Source: Atlantibacter sp. RC6
Lineage (GTDB): Bacteria > Pseudomonadota > Gammaproteobacteria > Enterobacterales > Enterobacteriaceae
NCBI RefSeq assembly: GCF_014193285.1
Contig: NZ_JACHZE010000003.1
Coordinates: 348,948-412,947, forward strand
Length of the DNA stretch: 64,000 nucleotides
Direction: 5' to 3'
Numbering within the stretch: position 1 is the stretch's first letter; every line of letters begins with the position of its first letter. Below the pieces are notes generated by a model that saw only the letters and a list, made by a program, of their open reading frames with translations, was not told where the DNA came from and did no database searches. Shown here one piece after another: positions 61,512 through 64,000 of this stretch. The position numbers and the translations under genes are program-made.

Positions 61512-62537
61512 TTATTGCGCAGCGCTGGCCTGGTGGAACCCGCAGGAACCCCGGATCACCAGCGCGGGCGGCAAAATGATCCGCTTCGGCGGTTCATCGT
61601 TACCCTGAATACGGCTGTACAACAGCTCTCCCGCTTTACGGCCAATCTCTTTCGCCGCCACCGAAACCGTAGTGAGCGCCGGTTGCACCAGGGCCGCCTC
61701 GGTAATATCGTCAAACCCCACCAGCGCGAAATCCTGGCCAGGCGTGCGGCCCATTTTTCGCAGCGCCTGCATCACGCCAAGCGCCACGATGTCCTGATAA
61801 CAGACGGCGGCGGTAATATCTGGATACGCGGTCAACAATGCTTCCGCCACGCGTGCGCCATCGCTCTGGCTGGCCTGGGAAGTAACAATCCATTCCGGCT
61901 TCGGCGACAGGCCATGCTCAATCAACTTGCTGGTGAAGCCGCCGATACGCTGGGCGCGAGTGCCGGAATTAGCGCTACCGCCGATAAACGCAATGTTACG
62001 GTGGCCCAGCTTTAACAGGTGCGTGGTCGCCAGCTGAGTGCCGAAAAAGTTATCGGTGCCAACGTAATCGAAATCCGCATCCCCGAAGGTGCGCACCGTG
62101 AGGATCACCGGGATATTGCGCCGCTTCAGCCCGTCAAAAAAAGCCTGCGGCGTGTCGCGCGCGGCACATAGCACCATCCCGCAGGCGTTATTGCGCATCA
62201 GCGAATCAACAAACCGCTGCTGGCGTTCGCCAGATTCTTCGCTGTTGGCCAGGAACAGCAGCAAATCGTGGCGCTCCATTTCATGGCTCAGCCCGGCGGT
62301 CATCTCGCTGTAAAAGGGGTTGGTAATGTCATGCAGTAACAGCCCAACCTGATTGCTGCTGCGGTTGCGCAAATTGGCTGCGGTCTGGTTGTAGACATAG
62401 CCGGAATCATCCAGCGCTTTCAGCACCCGCTCACGGGTAGCCTGTGAAATCCGTCCCCGGTTGCGCAGCACCATAGAGACGGTGGCGGTTGACACGCCCG
62501 CCCGTTCGGCGACCTGCGCCAGCGTTACTGTCGTCAT
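61512..62537 (-). CDS. LacI/GalR-family transcriptional regulator
   Basis: The 341-aa protein has a LacI helix-turn-helix at about 4-25 (TLAQVAERAGVSTATVSMVL), a hinge helix (QTAANLRN) and a periplasmic-binding-protein-like ligand domain with signature pieces LLLHDITNPFYSEM, LGHRNIAFIGG and VGFDDITEAALVQPALTTV. The start at 62537 follows GGGAGGAAG; an open frame upstream reaches 62588 but would cover an operator-like site. It is divergent from the isomerase fusion gene, whose control region has three matching palindromes, so it probably represses both. The ligand is unknown. Confidence 0.93.
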   Translation of the reverse strand: MTTVTLAQVAERAGVSTATVSMVLRNRGRISQATRERVLKALDDSGYVYNQTAANLRNRSSNQVGLLLHDITNPFYSEMTAGLSHEMERHDLLLFLANSEESGERQQRFVDSLMRNNACGMVLCAARDTPQAFFDGLKRRNIPVILTVRTFGDADFDYVGTDNFFGTQLATTHLLKLGHRNIAFIGGSANSGTRAQRIGGFTSKLIEHGLSPKPEWIVTSQASQSDGARVAEALLTAYPDITAAVCYQDIVALGVMQALRKMGRTPGQDFALVGFDDITEAALVQPALTTVSVAAKEIGRKAGELLYSRIQGNDEPPKRIILPPALVIRGSCGFHQASAAQ

Positions 62538-62559
62538 GCTTCCTCCCTTTTTTCCAGAC

Positions 62560-62577
62560 AGATTAATCGAATAACCT
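62560..62577. promoter_or_regulatory. LacI-family operator-like site 1
   Basis: AGATTAATCGAATAACCT is an imperfect copy of the TTAATCG-centred palindrome found twice more in this gap; lying next to the regulator start, it suggests autoregulation. Confidence 0.6.
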
Positions 62578-62592
62578 GTTTTTTGCACTTTG

Positions 62593-62614
62593 TCCTGTGA
62601 GGTGTTTCACAACA
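62593..62614. promoter_or_regulatory. Near-consensus CRP site
   Basis: TGTGA (62596-62600), six bases, TCACA (62607-62611) is a perfect CRP core, midway between the regulator and the isomerase fusion, indicating catabolite control. Confidence 0.8.
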
Positions 62615-62650
62615 CCGTCCACAACTCCGGCTTGATTGCCGTAAATGGCG

Positions 62651-62667
62651 GGTTAATCGCGTTAACC
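62651..62667. promoter_or_regulatory. LacI-family operator-like site 2
   Basis: GGTTAATCGCGTTAACC is a near-perfect palindrome (GGTTAA / TTAACC arms). Confidence 0.7.
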
Positions 62668-62682
62668 ACACTTCCCTGAATC

Positions 62683-62699
62683 GGTTAATCGATTAATCT
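62683..62699. promoter_or_regulatory. LacI-family operator-like site 3
   Basis: GGTTAATCGATTAATCT has a perfect TTAATCGATTAA core, 26 bp before the isomerase start, in the position to block transcription. Confidence 0.75.
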
Positions 62700-62724
62700 C
62701 TTAGCAAGGATAAGGGGAGAGCCT

Positions 62725-64000
62725 ATGACACAGACAGCTTATGATAAATATCCGGAAATCACGGTTTCGGGCTTTGAAAACCAGGCCTGCCAGGGATGGG
62801 ATAACATCGTTGCCGCGCTCAGCGCGAAACGGCCTGGCCCAGGGAAAACGGTGCTGGTCATTGACTGTTACCCGGGCGTCAGGCTTGCGGAACTGGAAAC
62901 CCAATTGCTGCCCCGGCTTGCGCCGCAGTTAACGATCAACGTAGAAACCGCCAGGCTGGACGAACAGCATCTGCACACCCTGCTGGCCCGCAATCTCACC
63001 GACGATCGGGTGTTTGGCGTGCTCTCCTGTCATCAACTAACAGAATTTTTCTCCCCGCAACGGCTGGCGCAACTGCGCCATGAGGTTGATGGCGTTGAGC
63101 AAGGCCTGGTGGTGATTTACGGCCCCGGCGCGGCGCTGGTGCATCCGGGCGATGTGCTGGTGTACGCCGATCTGGCGCGCTGGGAGATCCAACAGCGGAT
63201 GCGTAGCGGTGAACTCGGCAACTGGGGTGTTGAAAACCAGCACGAAGATATGCTGCGCCGCTACAAACGCGCCTTCTTCATCGAGTGGCGGGTGTTTGAC
63301 CGCCATAAAACCACGCTGCTGAAGCGCGCCGATTTTGTGCTGGATACCACCCGGCAAGATCACCCCAACATGGTGAGCGGCGACGGGCTGCGCGCCGGTC
63401 TTGTGCAGGCAACCCGCCAGCCGTTCCGCGTAGTGCCTTTCTTTGACCCCGGCGTGTGGGGCGGCCAGTGGATGAAACAACGATTCGATCTCGATCCCTC
63501 TGCGGCGAATTACGCATGGTGTTTTGACTGTGTGCCCGAGGAAAACAGCCTGTTCTTGCGTTTCGGCGCGGTGCGGATCGAGATCCCCTCTCAGGATTTA
63601 GTGTTATTACAGCCGCGTCAGTTGCTGGGTGAAAAAGTTCACGCCCGGTTCGGGGCCGAATTTCCGATCCGCTTCGACTTTCTCGATACCATGGACGGCC
63701 AGAATCTGAGTTTCCAGGTGCACCCGCTAACGGAATATATCCAGCAGCAATTCGGAATGCACTATACCCAGGATGAGAGTTATTACATTCTCGATGCGGA
63801 GCCAGGCGCGGTGGTGTATCTGGGAACGCACACCGGCACACAGCCGCAGGCGATGCTGGACGATCTCTATGCCGCCCAACGCGGTGAAAAGCCGTTCGAT
63901 GACCAGCGCTTCGTGAACCAGATCCCGGCGCGTAAGCACGATCACTTCCTGATCCCCGCCGGGACCGTGCACTGTTCCGGTAAGGGCACCATGGTGCTGG
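62725..64000 (+). CDS. Kinase-fold-like domain fused to class I mannose-6-phosphate isomerase (partial)
   Basis: The frame is open from ATG 62725 (AAGGGGAGAG upstream) to the window end: 425 codons, C-terminus missing. Residues about 240-425 are a type I phosphomannose isomerase: WGG start (245), metal ligands in QVHP (Gln331, His333), DESYYI (Glu351) and AGTVH (His416). The first about 210 residues resemble a uridine-kinase/phosphoribulokinase-like fold but with the P-loop replaced by KTVLVIDCYPGV, so it probably does not bind ATP normally. Neighbouring LacI regulator and operators suggest a role in sugar catabolism, probably with transport genes beyond the window. The true substrate is unknown. 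Confidence 0.85.
   Translation, partial: MTQTAYDKYPEITVSGFENQACQGWDNIVAALSAKRPGPGKTVLVIDCYPGVRLAELETQLLPRLAPQLTINVETARLDEQHLHTLLARNLTDDRVFGVLSCHQLTEFFSPQRLAQLRHEVDGVEQGLVVIYGPGAALVHPGDVLVYADLARWEIQQRMRSGELGNWGVENQHEDMLRRYKRAFFIEWRVFDRHKTTLLKRADFVLDTTRQDHPNMVSGDGLRAGLVQATRQPFRVVPFFDPGVWGGQWMKQRFDLDPSAANYAWCFDCVPEENSLFLRFGAVRIEIPSQDLVLLQPRQLLGEKVHARFGAEFPIRFDFLDTMDGQNLSFQVHPLTEYIQQQFGMHYTQDESYYILDAEPGAVVYLGTHTGTQPQAMLDDLYAAQRGEKPFDDQRFVNQIPARKHDHFLIPAGTVHCSGKGTMVL

Overview
The window is chromosomal DNA of a gamma-proteobacterium of the family Enterobacteriaceae. The gene order araC-araBAD-polB-rapA-rluA / djlA / lptD-surA-pdxA-rsmA-apaG-apaH / folA / kefC-kefF / yaaU-fixXCBA / caiTABCDE / caiF / carB-carA / dapB is the reverse complement of the region around minutes 0.6-1.6 of the E. 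coli K-12 map. The proteins match their K-12 counterparts closely in sequence and length. Codon use and the accessory genes suggest an Enterobacter/Kosakonia/Phytobacter/Klebsiella-like organism; the genus cannot be fixed from this sequence alone. No rRNA, tRNA, CRISPR array, transposase or integrase was seen.

Region by region: 1-5.3 kb holds the arabinose regulon with a well conserved araO2-araO1-CRP-araI1/I2-pBAD control region. A DUF218 membrane protein lies between araD and polB. From 6 to 20 kb come DNA polymerase II behind a LexA-like box, RapA, RluA, DjlA and the lptD-surA-pdxA-rsmA-apaG-apaH supra-operon. folA, a LysE-type exporter and the glutathione-gated K+ efflux pair kefFC follow. 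From 24 to 36 kb is the anaerobic carnitine system: yaaU-fixXCBA on one strand and caiTABCDE on the other, with a CaiF-like inverted repeat and a CRP-like site between them.

An AT-rich insertion (about 36.2-38.2 kb) separates caiE from its activator gene caiF. It encodes a cytoplasmic-type GH24 lysozyme with a peptidoglycan-binding-like N-terminus, overlapped by a small secreted protein. This looks like an orphan interbacterial effector-immunity pair; a degenerate ERIC element lies beside it. Next come two small lipoprotein genes and a light/biofilm signalling module: ariR, ymgA and ycgZ divergent from bluF (BLUF photoreceptor with a degenerate EAL domain) and bluR (MerR-type repressor). A TTGTACA-type operator sits over a 19-bp-spacer promoter in the divergent region. 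In K-12 this module lies far away, next to no car genes.

After carB, carA and dapB comes a second accessory block: a type I cellulose synthase operon (a proline-rich BcsO/BcsP-like protein, bcsQ, bcsA, bcsB, bcsC, bcsD, bcsZ). The window ends with a VOC-fold protein, a LacI-family regulator and a divergent, truncated gene. That gene encodes a kinase-fold-like domain fused to a class I phosphomannose isomerase, with three operator-like palindromes and a near-consensus CRP site between it and the regulator. Core genes are therefore interleaved with accessory modules for biofilm, light sensing, competition and sugar use.
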